Assembly (NCBI GenBank): GCA_023678885.1
Contig: CM042997.1
Span: 25,922,064-25,986,063, forward strand
Length of the DNA: 64,000 nt
Direction: 5' to 3'
DNA from: Pogostemon cablin
Lineage: Eukaryota; Streptophyta; Magnoliopsida; Lamiales; Lamiaceae
The stretch's first letter is position 1, and the number at the start of each line of letters is the position of its first letter. Shown piece by piece: positions 54,897-64,000 of the stretch. The position numbers were made by a program, and so were the translations under genes. A model generated the notes under the pieces. The model saw only the letters and a program-made list of their open reading frames with translations. It did not search any database and had not been told where the DNA came from.

Positions 54897-57800
54897 TCAA
54901 GAAGGCGGGCGGATGACAACACCGATCTTGAACATTAGTAACGAGAGCTGAGATCGAGATAAAGATTTTGTAAGAGCATCAGCTAATTGATCAACAGAAG
55001 ACATGTGTGACACCTGGAGAAGAGAGGATTTGACAAGATCTCGCACAAAATAATAATCAATAGCAATGTGTTTCATCCGAGAGTGAAACACAGGATTAGA
55101 GCTGAGGTAGGTGGCACTTATGTTATCACAGTATATGACCGGTGGGGAAGGTGGCAGAGAGACACATAATTCAACAAGAAGAGAAGAAATCCATCGAACT
55201 TCAGCAGCAGCACTTGCAACCGCACGATATTCTGCCTTTGTAGAAGAGCAAGCAATTGTTCGTTGTTTACGAGAGTGCCAGGACACAGGATTAGAGCCAA
55301 GAAAGACAACATAGGCTTCTGTGGATGACCTGTCATCAGTATCACCTACCCAGTCAACATCCGTGAAGCAATGTAAGGATAGTGGAGAGTCTCAACGAAG
55401 GAGAAGGGAGCACAAACGTGTGCCATTTAAGTATCTCAGAAGTCGTTTGACATCACCCCAGTGAGTAACAGTGGGAGCATGCATGAACTGGGAAAGCTTG
55501 TTCACCACATATGCAATATATGGCTGAGTGAGAATGAGATATTGAAGCTACCAAGAACTTTCCGATAAGTAGTAGCATCATATGGGTCAGTACCATCATG
55601 CAGTGAAAACTTAGCACCGGCAGCAATGGGTGTTGAAACTGGCTTGGCTGTCAACATGTTTAAGCGAGCTAGAAAATCTGTGGTGTACTTGAGTTGAGAC
55701 AGGTGACATCCTTGTGAGGACTGGTGCACTTCGATACCTAGAAAGTATGAAAGCGGACCCAAATCCTTTATAGAGAAATGTGATGCAAGATCAGAAGAAA
55801 ACTTCTGTAGGAACATCAGATCGCTTCCTGTCAATACTAGATCATCAACATAAACCAGAAAGTATGCTAAGGTGTTATTGTGACGATAAACAAACAATGA
55901 TTCATCTGATTTAGCACAGTAAAAACCAGATGAAATGATAAATGAGCGCGGTGCATTGTACCAAGTATGCGGTGCCTGTTTCAAGCCATATATGGATTTA
56001 TGTAGCCTGCAAAGATAAGAGGGATTATCAAGATCAATAAAGCCTGGTGGTTGAGACATGTAGACCTCTTCAGATAGAAAATCATGAAGAAAGGCGTTGT
56101 TGATATCAAATTGATGCAGTGGCCATCTTCATGAAATAGCAATGCTTAGAACAACACGAATTATAGTTGATTTGACAACAGGACTGAAGGTTTCTATAAA
56201 ATCAATCCCAGGGCGCTGATGAAACCCTTTGGCCACAAGCCTTGCCTTATATCGGTCAACAGATCCATCGGGTTTTCGTTTGATACGAAATACCCATTTG
56301 CAACCAATGATATTTTGAGAGGTTGTAGTAGGAACAAGAGACCATGTGCCGTTTCGGATCAGGGCATTGAACTCCGAAGACATCGCATCACGCCAATGGG
56401 AAGAAGATAAGGCCTGAGTGACAGAAGTAAGCTCAACATCAGTGGAAAGGGAGATGGAGAGGCAATACCTGGGGTTGGACTTTACAATGTTATTGTGGGA
56501 GCGGGTGACCATGGGATGACAAGCAGCCAGAGATAGTGAAGGATATCAATCCGGATCATCCAACAAAGGCACATGCATCGACGGTGGTGAAAGAGACGAT
56601 GGGGTAGATGAGATAGGCATGGAAGTGGGAGACATGATAGGAACCTATGGTGATGTTGTGGTAGGAGATGGAAAGGGAATGGGTGGAGGTTGTGGTATTG
56701 TTGGAAAATTAAGTGAATGGAAAAGTAACCTTAAAATAGTGTCTATTAGATTAAAGTGTGTTTATGAATAAGTGCGAACAAAGGTTGTGATTGTTGAATA
56801 AGTTGCGTCTTTTCATTAAAATACATATGAATTTGAATTTAAAATTAAATCCAATAGTCGCATCAATTCGTGTAAAGACCCTTTGAAATCTATAAATAGG
56901 CCCTCTCATTCCATGATCCTTCACTCCGAACACATTTCCGTAATTAGAGTCTTGGTCTCTAAATATTTTTAAGTCGTCATACTCCTAAGGTGAGTTCATA
57001 ATATCGGTTGGTTCACCGTATCTTGTGATTTGTAGTACTACTAATATCACAAGATGTGAGTCGTTGTATCTTGGAGATGATTGTCATCGAACCGTAAGTA
57101 CCAGAGCGGGGCAATTTCGTCTTAAGGAGAAAGAGTGTAACTCTTGACTCGACTCAAATTCTATTCTTATTTTTCTGTCATATTTTTCTAGTTAACATAT
57201 TATACCGAAACCTAAATATACCCAACAGGTATAGGGTTGCTAGGGTCAATGTCGAGGGATATAGGTGGGGAGGTAGACTGGTGTTAAAACGGGAATATAG
57301 TTTCAATAAAGGTAAAATGATGGGATGTATATATTATGTTGGTGGATTTATCAAGACATAGGTAAGCACTCTGAGTTAAGGAGTACCCAACGAAGACACA
57401 AGGTATGGATCGGGTATCAAGCTTGTGAGTGGAGTATGGACGTAGCCATGGATAACAAACGCAGCCAAAGATGCGAAGTTTGGAAACGTCAGGTGATTTC
57501 TGATATAATTTTTCGTAGGCAGAAAGCATGTCAAGGTTAACTTTGGGAAGTCTATTTATAAGATAAGTAGCAGTGGAAATAGTATAAGGCCAATATGTGA
57601 GGGGTATAGAAGCATGGTGGAGGAGAGCTAAACCCGTGTCGACAATGTGACGATGTCGTCGTTTTGAGATGCCATTATGTTCAGGGGTGTGTGGGGTGTA
57701 GTGAGATGGGTTATGCCATTTGTTGTGAGAAAGGGGCGAAGAGCAAGATAATCTCCACCATTATCAGAGTACAATGTGCGAATGCGTGTATTGTGATAGT

Positions 57801-58920
57801 TTTCAACTAGGGCTTTAAGGCCACAAATATGGGTAAAACATCACACTTCCTTTTAAGAGGATAAAGCCATATGTACTTGGTATAGTGATCAACAAAGATG
57901 ACATAATATTTATATCCATCAAATGACATAACAGGAGAGGTCCAAACATCTGAAAATAATAATTCAAGAGGTCTATTAGAAGATAAAGTCGACTCATCAA
58001 AAGGTAACTTATGACTCTGGACACACTTGCAAGAATCACAATGAAATGTAGAAGTATTTGAGAGCTGCAAATGAGAACTAGACAAGACATGTCTTAAAAT
58101 TTTTAGAGAGGGATGACCTAGGCGCGAGTGCCACAACGATGTGGACTCATGATGTGTGGAGAAGGCATGAGGTGGAGTGGCAGAGAGGGGCTGCCAAATA
58201 TACAGTCCGTTAATGCGTGGGCCTTGTAGGATGATGTCCCCGGTTCACCGATCCTTCACCTGAAAAAGAGAAGAAGAGAAGACAACAACAACATTATTTT
58301 GTTGGCACAATTGACTAACGGATAAAAGGTTAGTAGACATGGCAGGAACAACAAGACAATTATGAAACTTAAGGTGATGAATATTATGAAAAAGAAGGTG
58401 TTCAGTGTGAGTGATGGATAGCCGAGTACCATCACCAACGATAAGGTTGTCTTGACCATCATAAGGAGTGTAGAGGAATAAATTAATAAGGTCTGTGGTG
58501 ATGTGATGCGAGGCTCTAGAGTCAAGGACCCAACCTGGAGACGGCGATGTAGAAACAGCAGTATGTGCAGAGGGCATGTAGAAACTTGACCGACGATCAG
58601 GCGCATGGGATGGTGAAGAAAGGTCGGGACACCGACGAGCAGAGTGACCAAATACACCACAAAATTGGCATTTGCCTTGATAACCTGTTCGATTTTGAGT
58701 ATCAAATTGAGGAGAATAATTGGATCGACCCTGGTGATGCTGCTGTCGTGACTGGGCAGAAAATGTGCTGGAGTTTGAGTGACCAGTAGGGGCAGACGTA
58801 ATTACCAGAGGTGAGTTTTAATGGTGCTTGAGATGCTGTGTTGAAAGCGACGAGAGATGGAGTGTCGTCCCTGCTTTCTGTGGGTTTGGAGATGGTGGGA
58901 TCTGAATTATCAGATGACAT
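54897..58920 (-). pseudogene. Copia gag-pol, broken
   Basis: From the 5' end: gag start near 58920 with L-T-S-G-N-Y-V-C; zinc knuckle C-x2-C-x4-H-x4-C near 58671-58630; protease site reading D-S-R-A instead of D-S-G-A near 58510-58525. Next is the pre-integrase H-x-R-L-G-H-P motif at 58136, and integrase with D-V-W and Y-V-I-F-V-D-H. The late integrase segment is at 57529-57284. RT spans 56512-55502 with C-K-W-V-F, A-R-L-V-A-K-G-F and Y-V-D-D near 55845. RNase H, 55286-54897, has S-S-T-K-A-E-Y-R and D-N-I-S-A. Gag appears internally deleted. Stops and frameshifts separate every module, so no full polyprotein is possible. Confidence 0.9.
56699..57227 (+). mobile_element. Solo LTR nested in the Copia element
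   Basis: A 529-bp segment starts TGTTGG and ends CCAACA, a perfect 6-base inverted end of the LTR type. It is flanked by the pentamer GGTAT on both sides (56694-56698, 57228-57232). A TATA-like TCTATAAATAGG near 56888 suggests a U3/R border read on the plus strand, opposite to the host element. It carries no coding sequence and no partner LTR, so it is a recombination product of a full element. Confidence 0.88.
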
Positions 58921-59000
58921 TGCTGATGTGGAAAAGAAAAGGGAAAAAAAAAGAAGTGGATAATGGTAGGGAGATTTTGGATCAAAATTGCGTTAGCCTT

Positions 59001-59016
59001 GGTTGCTTTGATACCA
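59001..59016 (-). other. Primer-binding site, initiator tRNA-Met type
   Basis: On the minus strand TGGTATCAAAGCAACC directly follows the 5' LTR. It matches the TGGTATCAGAGC start of the usual plant Copia site with one change. Confidence 0.85.
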
Positions 59017-59140
59017 TGTTAAGATTTGAGGAAAGATAACATTTGTATTAATAAATGATAATAATATGCAATTACAGAGAAAGTATAAAAATAATATACA
59101 AACGATATGGGACAACTAATATATATTTACATTCCTAATA
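59017..59140 (-). repeat. Copia 5' LTR, 124 bp
   Basis: Identical in length to the 3' LTR and 95% identical by hand count (6 of 124 differ, all transitions). Confidence 0.9.
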
Positions 59141-59401
59141 ACTAAAAGAGGTATCAACCACTTAATTCCCTTTAAGACTCAAGGAACTTTGATTTCTATA
59201 TCACTATATATTAATTTCTTTATAATATATATATATATTTAATTTCGTTAATGTACCTCTAATCATGTGTGGTTGTTACTTGTTACTCTTTTCATCTTGT
59301 AAATTTTAAGAGCCCAACTGAACTTTAATTTTACCCTATTGTTAATGCTTTCTTTTGTTGCTCTCTTGAGCTTTCTTTTCACTTTGCAACTCTAGTTTTT
59401 A

Positions 59402-60380
59402 CGAGCATTTCCAACAATGCTCTCGGACTCTATTACTTAAAATAGAGATTTGCATTTTTCCATTTCAAAAATCTACTCAACAGTAATCTTAAAATGGCAT
59501 GATGTTCCTTTTTTTTTTATTTAACTTTTAATAATTAAAAATGACAATTTTGTACTCCCCCTCCTCATGAAAATATTCAGCATTACTATTGGCACACCTA
59601 TTTCCAACCTATTGGCACACCGTATTGCTAGTGCAACACGTTCTTTCAGTAGCCCTCATTGTTGGGTCGGGTCGGGTCTCCGTCATGTGTGGATGGCCTT
59701 CTCGACAGCTTCTGTTCTTGCAATTTAAATTAATGCCATGTTCTTTTGCTTTCAAAAAAAAAAAATTTTAATTGATTTTTTTTATGGTAATATGGTATTT
59801 TTAGGTGATAATGAATTAAGTAAGTTTTTTTTTTTTTTAAAACAATGAATTAAGTAAGTCATCTGTGTTAAAAATTATTACAATTTTGAAATTACTTTTA
59901 ATATTTTTAATTGAGACGATATTTCTCTTTTGAGAGTGAAACTATCGTGGAATGGAAGAATGGGAAAATGGTGAACTTAATTTTAGGATGTGGGGATTGG
60001 CAATAATATTTGTATTCTTTATACTTCCTCTTTCAGCACCAAAAGAATCTATTTGTTTTTTTAAATGTGGATTAAAGAGTATTATTATATACTAATGTGT
60101 AATGAGTAATTGAATTAGTGGATGTGTAAGCCTCATTTTTTAGTTGCATTAGTGGATAGTGGATGTGTGTGAGTTCTATATGTAGAAAGGAAAATGATAA
60201 ATTTGGAAACCAACGCTCAAAATGAAAAAAAATGAGATTATTTCGGGTGGACTAAGAAAGTATTAATTACATCTTCCATTGGAATAGTAATTTTGTAATC
60301 GTGCAGAATCCGTTGAAGGGGTTCAATTCTTTATTTTTCAGAAACTCTAATGTAGAGTATATTTATCGTTGGAGACGGCC
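59402..60380. mobile_element. Possible Tourist/PIF-like element with nested MITE
   Basis: The left end CGAGCATTTCCAAC and the inverse of the right end GTTGGAGACGGCC agree at most positions. A TTA flanks both ends (59399-59401, 60381-60383), the PIF/Harbinger duplication. The GAGCATNTCCAAC tip is common in plant MITEs. The interior holds a younger Stowaway copy. The ends are degraded, so this is tentative. Confidence 0.45.
60024..60260. mobile_element. Stowaway-like MITE, 237 bp
   Basis: It begins CTTCCTCTTTCAGCACC after TA (60022-60023) and ends GGTGGACTAAGAAAG before TA (60261-60262). The interior word AATGTGTAATGAGTAATTG marks the 226-bp subfamily in drifted form. Confidence 0.7.
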
Positions 60381-61159
60381 TTAATAAAATCACTCTCATT
60401 TTTTTAAAAAAAAGTAATTATATGAAGAAAAATTTCAACAATTAGAATGTATTCAAATTTCAAATAATTATATGCATCCACATGTACACATTATGTAGCT
60501 AAATCCAAGTATGCTTGAAGGATCACATGAAACGACACAGTATGGCATCAGCGATAGATTCATAGACGTGTATATATATATTGAGATGAAAATGGAGAAA
60601 CCTAATCAAATAGCTTCTTCATGATCTTCAACTCCTACTCTTCGCATAGCAAGCGAAGAAGATCTCCAGATCTGGCGGACGAAAATATCCTTCTTTCGGC
60701 GGCAACTGACACCTGGCAGCACGCTTCTTCGCCGCCACCTGGCCGTGCCGCGGCGTCCTGCACGACTGATCCTCCGCCGCCCGCACCTCCATCAGCACCG
60801 CCGGGTGAGATTAATTTGATTAATGAAAACTAGGCCAGTCAGTGTGTGTGTGTTTGAGTGTGTGAATATTTGAAGATGAATAATAACAAGGCTTGCTGTA
60901 GAAGCTGCGTCGTTTTCTCCACTCGCGCTGTGGAAGCATTCATACTTGTGTGTGTAATTCCGTACTTTGATTGGCTCGTGTTTTCAATTTATTAGCATAT
61001 TTTATTTTATTAATTAATGATATAAAAATGTGTATTATGTTATGCGTCTCATGAGAGTGAGACGGCTATGAATATAATATTACGTGTTCTAAGATATATC
61101 GAGTTATTATTAAAGTAAAAAGTAAAATAAAATATATTTTCAGTCTTATATATTTATTA
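60381..61159. other. Intergenic DNA with a small GC-rich open frame
   Basis: A 70-codon frame at 60621-60833 (see separate entry) lies behind a TATATATATA word near 60570. The rest is AT-rich with short GT repeats near 60841. Confidence 0.4.
60621..60833 (+). CDS. Small unrecognised open frame, 70 residues
   Basis: A start at 60621 follows a TATATATATA word by about 50 bases. The encoded peptide has a basic cluster (K-R-R-R-S-P) and a Pro/Ala-rich C-terminal half. It has GC-rich codons unlike the flanks. There is no signal peptide and no family I recognise. It could be a decayed gene piece or a small lineage-specific protein. Not strongly supported. Confidence 0.25.
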   Translation: MIFNSYSSHSKRRRSPDLADENILLSAATDTWQHASSPPPGRAAASCTTDPPPPAPPSAPPGEINLINEN

Positions 61160-61424
61160 CTCCCTCCCTCCCAGAGAAGTTGATATAATTTCTTTTGGGC
61201 ACGGAGATTAAGAAGTATAATAATTTAATGTAAAGTGAAGTAAAGTGAAGTGAGAGAAATAATATTTAATGTGTAGTGGGTAGTTGTATTAGATGTGATA
61301 TGTGGGGCCCATGAGAATAAATTAATTATTTTTGTGTGGGTCCCATGTATTAAAAAGGAAATGTGTCAATTTTAGTGGGACAAATCAAAAAGAAAGTGTG
61401 TCAACTTCTATGGGACGGAGGGAG
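61160..61424. mobile_element. Stowaway-like MITE, GTTGACAC subfamily
   Basis: It begins CTCCCTCCCTCCCAGAGAAG after TA (61158-61159) and ends CTATGGGACGGAGGGAG, where the right TA has changed to AA. Same family as 26938-27192 and 29554-29817, here in inverse order. Confidence 0.85.
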
Positions 61425-62097
61425 AACATTTTTAATTTTGAGTTGTGTAAGGGATTTATGCACGTTTTATTACTATACACTGTACTTATATCTTATTTAC
61501 TTTTTATACTGTTATTTATCAATTTTATTTATTTTTTTACATTGTAAATATATTTTAATTATATAATAATTCTAATTTAATAATTGATTGATCGTGCCAC
61601 AACTTTTCTAGGAAGTTTTAATAATTGATTGATACGTGCCACAACTTATCTAAGAAGTTTATAGTGTCGTATTGACATGTACAAAAAGGGGTTGGGGTGA
61701 TGTGAGGGTCACCGGAATTGCCCATAAATAAATGAATATTTATACATATGAAGTGGAGAAATAAAAGTTCGAAAACAGAGAAAAAGAGGCCCAAATTTGA
61801 ATGGACTTTTAAATTGTTGTGTAAGACCAAATAAGCCTGGTTATTTTGGGCTTTCGTATTTATAGCACAATCTAACTTAAACACCGATTAACTGGATTGA
61901 TAAGTTTAACTGAATTATAATACCATCACTAATAAATAAATGTACATGTAAGATTTTTAGTATTTTTTTTTTAAAAACAATGTACATGTAAGATTTTTTA
62001 TTATTTTTTAAAACAATGTACATGTAAGCTCGTAAGATTAAATATGGATGAAATGAGATGAGCCCCCTCTGGCCCTCGACATTATTAAGAGTGAGGC
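61425..62097. other. Intergenic DNA with short repeats
   Basis: TTAATAATTGATTGAT-CGTGCCACAACTT is repeated near 61580 and 61617. The word AATGTACATGTAAG(ATTTTT) occurs three times at about 61939-62027. No gene. Confidence 0.55.
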
Positions 62098-62270
62098 TCT
62101 TGTGCACCCGGGCGCACATTCCGTGCGCCTTTACAATTTTCATGCCCCTTTACAATTTAAATCCCTAGCAATACATAGGTTTAAATATGATTGGAGGGGA
62201 GGGTTGTGTTCACATGGGGACACGGAGCATCTTTCCGTGTCCCCGGGCGCACATTAGCTTTTGCCCATTA
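62098..62270. mobile_element. CG-tipped inverted-repeat element, best copy
   Basis: The left end is CTCTTGTGCACCCGGGCGCA. The right end read inversely is AGCTAATGTGCGCCCGGGGA, similar over about 25 bases. The interior word AATACATAGGTTTAAATATG matches copy 1 at 14139-14313. About 175 bp, non-coding. Confidence 0.6.
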
Positions 62271-62691
62271 TTAATTTAACTAAGTTTAATGATGTCATGT
62301 AACATGACTCAATCATTATTAAAATATAATAATTATTATTATACTAATAACTTATTTTAGTATATATAACCGTAATAAGAGGGTGCTTTATAAACTTATT
62401 ACGACATTAAAATTTTGTCGAAGAATTTTTTGAAAAGCGGTTCGAGCGGTTGAATAATAATGGAATAGAGTTTGGCTCGATTTGTTTACATAAGAACCGG
62501 TTTTATCAAACCGGACAGAGAATAAACCGGTTCGCTTACTCCTGTGTGCTTTGTATGCTATGCTGAGGAAGATACACAGCGGAGAAATTAGAAGAGAGAC
62601 TATTGCGCGGGACTTTCTCTCTCCTCCCTCCCTCTCTCTCTGCTAGGTGGAAAGACGGAGTGCCGTTTCCGAGCGATTTCTACTCTCAGAA
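62271..62691 (+). promoter_or_regulatory. Promoter and leader of ARP5
   Basis: Three AACCGG words, two of them full AACCGGTT palindromes, lie at 62495-62502, 62509-62514 and 62525-62532, 160-200 bp before the start codon. A CT-rich stretch follows at 62610-62645, common in housekeeping plant leaders. No TATA box is obvious. Confidence 0.4.
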
Positions 62692-64000
62692 ATGCCATTC
62701 ATATCGAAAATTCAGAGGCAGTCGGATTACAGTAGTTTCTCTTCTCACCATCCAATCGTTATCGACAACGGCGGCTCCTATTTTCGCATTGGGTACTCCC
62801 TCGTAGAACCCTAATTCTGCTTTTATGAGAATTAATTTAATTTATAGATTACGCATGCACTAATTGTGGTTATTATTGCAGATGGGCAGGAGAGACCGAT
62901 CCTCGAGTTATTTTTCGAAACATTATTCAGAGACCACGCCACAAGATTACTGGTAATTTCACGTTTTTTCACTATGTTTTTTTCTTCTACTGTGTTTCAT
63001 CTTTATAGAATTAGCTTTGAATGTTTTAACTTTGTGTTTTTCTTTCTTTTACTGTTCTGGCAGAAGTGGGTCGGCTTGAATTTTACTTGGCCTTTTCTTA
63101 TGAGTTGGCAAATTCATGCGTAGAACAATGTTATATTAGAGGAGTTGCAGATCACCATTGACTTGGTTTGAATATTGAGTGACTGCCTCACAAGAGACTG
63201 TCCATTTGATTTTACCTGTTTGTTTGATACCTCTTTTTTATATATTTTATTATTTCCGCAACTTTGATAGGTCAATTTCTTTTAACTAAAATGTTTTTTC
63301 ATTCGCATTAATATTTAAGGTGTGGATTTCCCTGCAGTAATAACAATGTAGTTTGTAAAATTAAGAACATGGAAAAAAATAAAACATGAGGGAATTATTT
63401 ATTTAAATTGGAGTTACTGAAACTTCCTACAGGATTAGCTTTTTTTAGTGTTGACAGCTCCATGTAGCCAATTGACTCCATGGTTCAACATATCCAACTT
63501 TGTGAGGCCCCTGTACGGGTAGATATTAGTGCAAACAAGTTTTGATCTCTAATTGCTGGTGGAATTTATAATTTGCTTAGCTCGTATAGAAGTGACTTCT
63601 ATATAAGATCTCTCGAAAATATTTATGATCATGCTATCTAATTTAAAAATTATTATTTACACTTTATGCTGTTCGAAGTTGCCACTGTTTGCTTGGCTCT
63701 TGTTTGTTCACAGTTATTAACAGTTGGAAATATTAAGGTAAACTGATATTGTTGTCTTTATAAGTCAGAGCACACGATGCTAAATTGTCTAGTTGCGCGG
63801 AGACTCTTGTGCATCTCATTACAATTTTTTCCTGAACTTGGTAGCTTGTACTTTAGGCACCAAACTTACATATTTCCAATAAACTTGTTCACTTTACAGG
63901 TGAAACCATTACAGTTGTAGGGGACCATAATCCTCAATTACTGAAATATTTTGACTGCACAAGGTCAGGACCTCGCTCAGCTTTTGACGGCAACGTTGTT
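62692..64000 (+). CDS. ARP5: Actin-related protein 5, N-terminal exons
   Basis: Exons at 62692-62792, 62882-62952 and 63900 to beyond the window edge, all GT-AG and in frame. The protein starts M-P-F-I-S-K-I-Q-R-Q-S-D-Y, then P-I-V-I-D-N-G-G-S-Y-F-R-I-G-W-A-G-E. This is the actin-fold phosphate-1 loop in its ARP5 form. It continues R-P-R-H-K-I-T-G-E-T and, in exon 3, Y-F-D-C-T-R-S-G-P-R-S-A-F-D. These match plant ARP5 closely. ARP5 is a subunit of the nuclear INO80 chromatin-remodelling complex, needed for DNA repair and normal growth. Intron 2 is 947 bp. The gene continues past 64000; most of it is outside the window. Confidence 0.96.

Larger units (their letters stand above)
54766..59140 (-). 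mobile_element. Complete but decayed Copia element with two 124-bp LTRs
   Basis: LTRs at 54766-54889 (3') and 59017-59140 (5') are the same length and differ by six transitions. A primer-binding site TGGTATCAAAGC adjoins the 5' LTR, and a purine run GAGGGGG adjoins the 3' LTR. Flanking pentamers ACTCA (54761-54765) and ACTAA (59141-59145) agree at four of five bases. The body encodes gag, protease, integrase, RT and RNase H in Copia order, all on the minus strand, with many breaks. A foreign solo LTR interrupts it at 56699-57227. Very short LTRs are unusual for Copia. Confidence 0.93.

Overview
The window is nuclear DNA of a flowering plant. Genes are intron-containing or single-exon eudicot types (Rubisco activase, LBD, AHL, 2OG dioxygenase, Pumilio, ARP5) set in AT-rich, transposon-dense DNA with many Stowaway MITEs, two Copia elements, SINEs and Mutator-like MITEs. 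The proteins look core-eudicot. The SINEs hint at an asterid, perhaps Lamiales, but that is only an inference.

Layout. 1-2697: 3' part of a decayed Copia element. 2698-7139: intergenic DNA full of MITEs. 7140-7979: intronless AT-hook (AHL) gene. 7980-15171: long non-genic region with a 1,034-bp Mutator-like fold-back element. 15172-15552 (-): decayed gene fragment. 15553-21105: non-genic, with a 566-bp near-perfect tandem duplication. 21106-21951 (-): two-exon LOB-domain gene. 21952-28194: intergenic, with two SINEs or MITEs per few kb and a nested Stowaway pair. 28195-31199: Rubisco activase, six exons, with a G-box upstream and a SINE, a MITE and a tandem duplication in its introns. 32235-33227: intronless ELC/VPS23-like ESCRT-I gene. 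34458-35799: four-exon 2OG-Fe(II) dioxygenase with a one-base frameshift. 36415-42231 (-): nine-exon Pumilio gene. 42232-48204: repeats, including a 3 x 176-bp array, a hAT-like element and a tRNA-derived SINE. 48311-49489: RING-H2 E3 ligase of the RDUF type. 52075-52245 (-): a MIR172 hairpin. 54766-59140 (-): complete but decayed Copia element with a solo LTR of another family inserted in it. 62692-end: first three exons of ARP5.

The genes do not form an operon or an obvious pathway cluster, as usual in plants. Themes are photosynthesis (RCA), developmental regulation (AHL, LBD, PUM, MIR172), protein and membrane turnover (ELC, RING ligase), specialised metabolism (2OG dioxygenase) and chromatin (ARP5). 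The most notable unlabelled items are the MIR172 precursor on the minus strand, the SINE inside the RCA gene with a 17-bp target-site duplication, the fold-back Mutator-like element with a perfect 9-bp duplication, and the nested solo LTR.

Exon borders were set by hand from GT-AG sites and reading-frame continuity. Untranslated ends, transcription starts and expression cannot be seen from the sequence.
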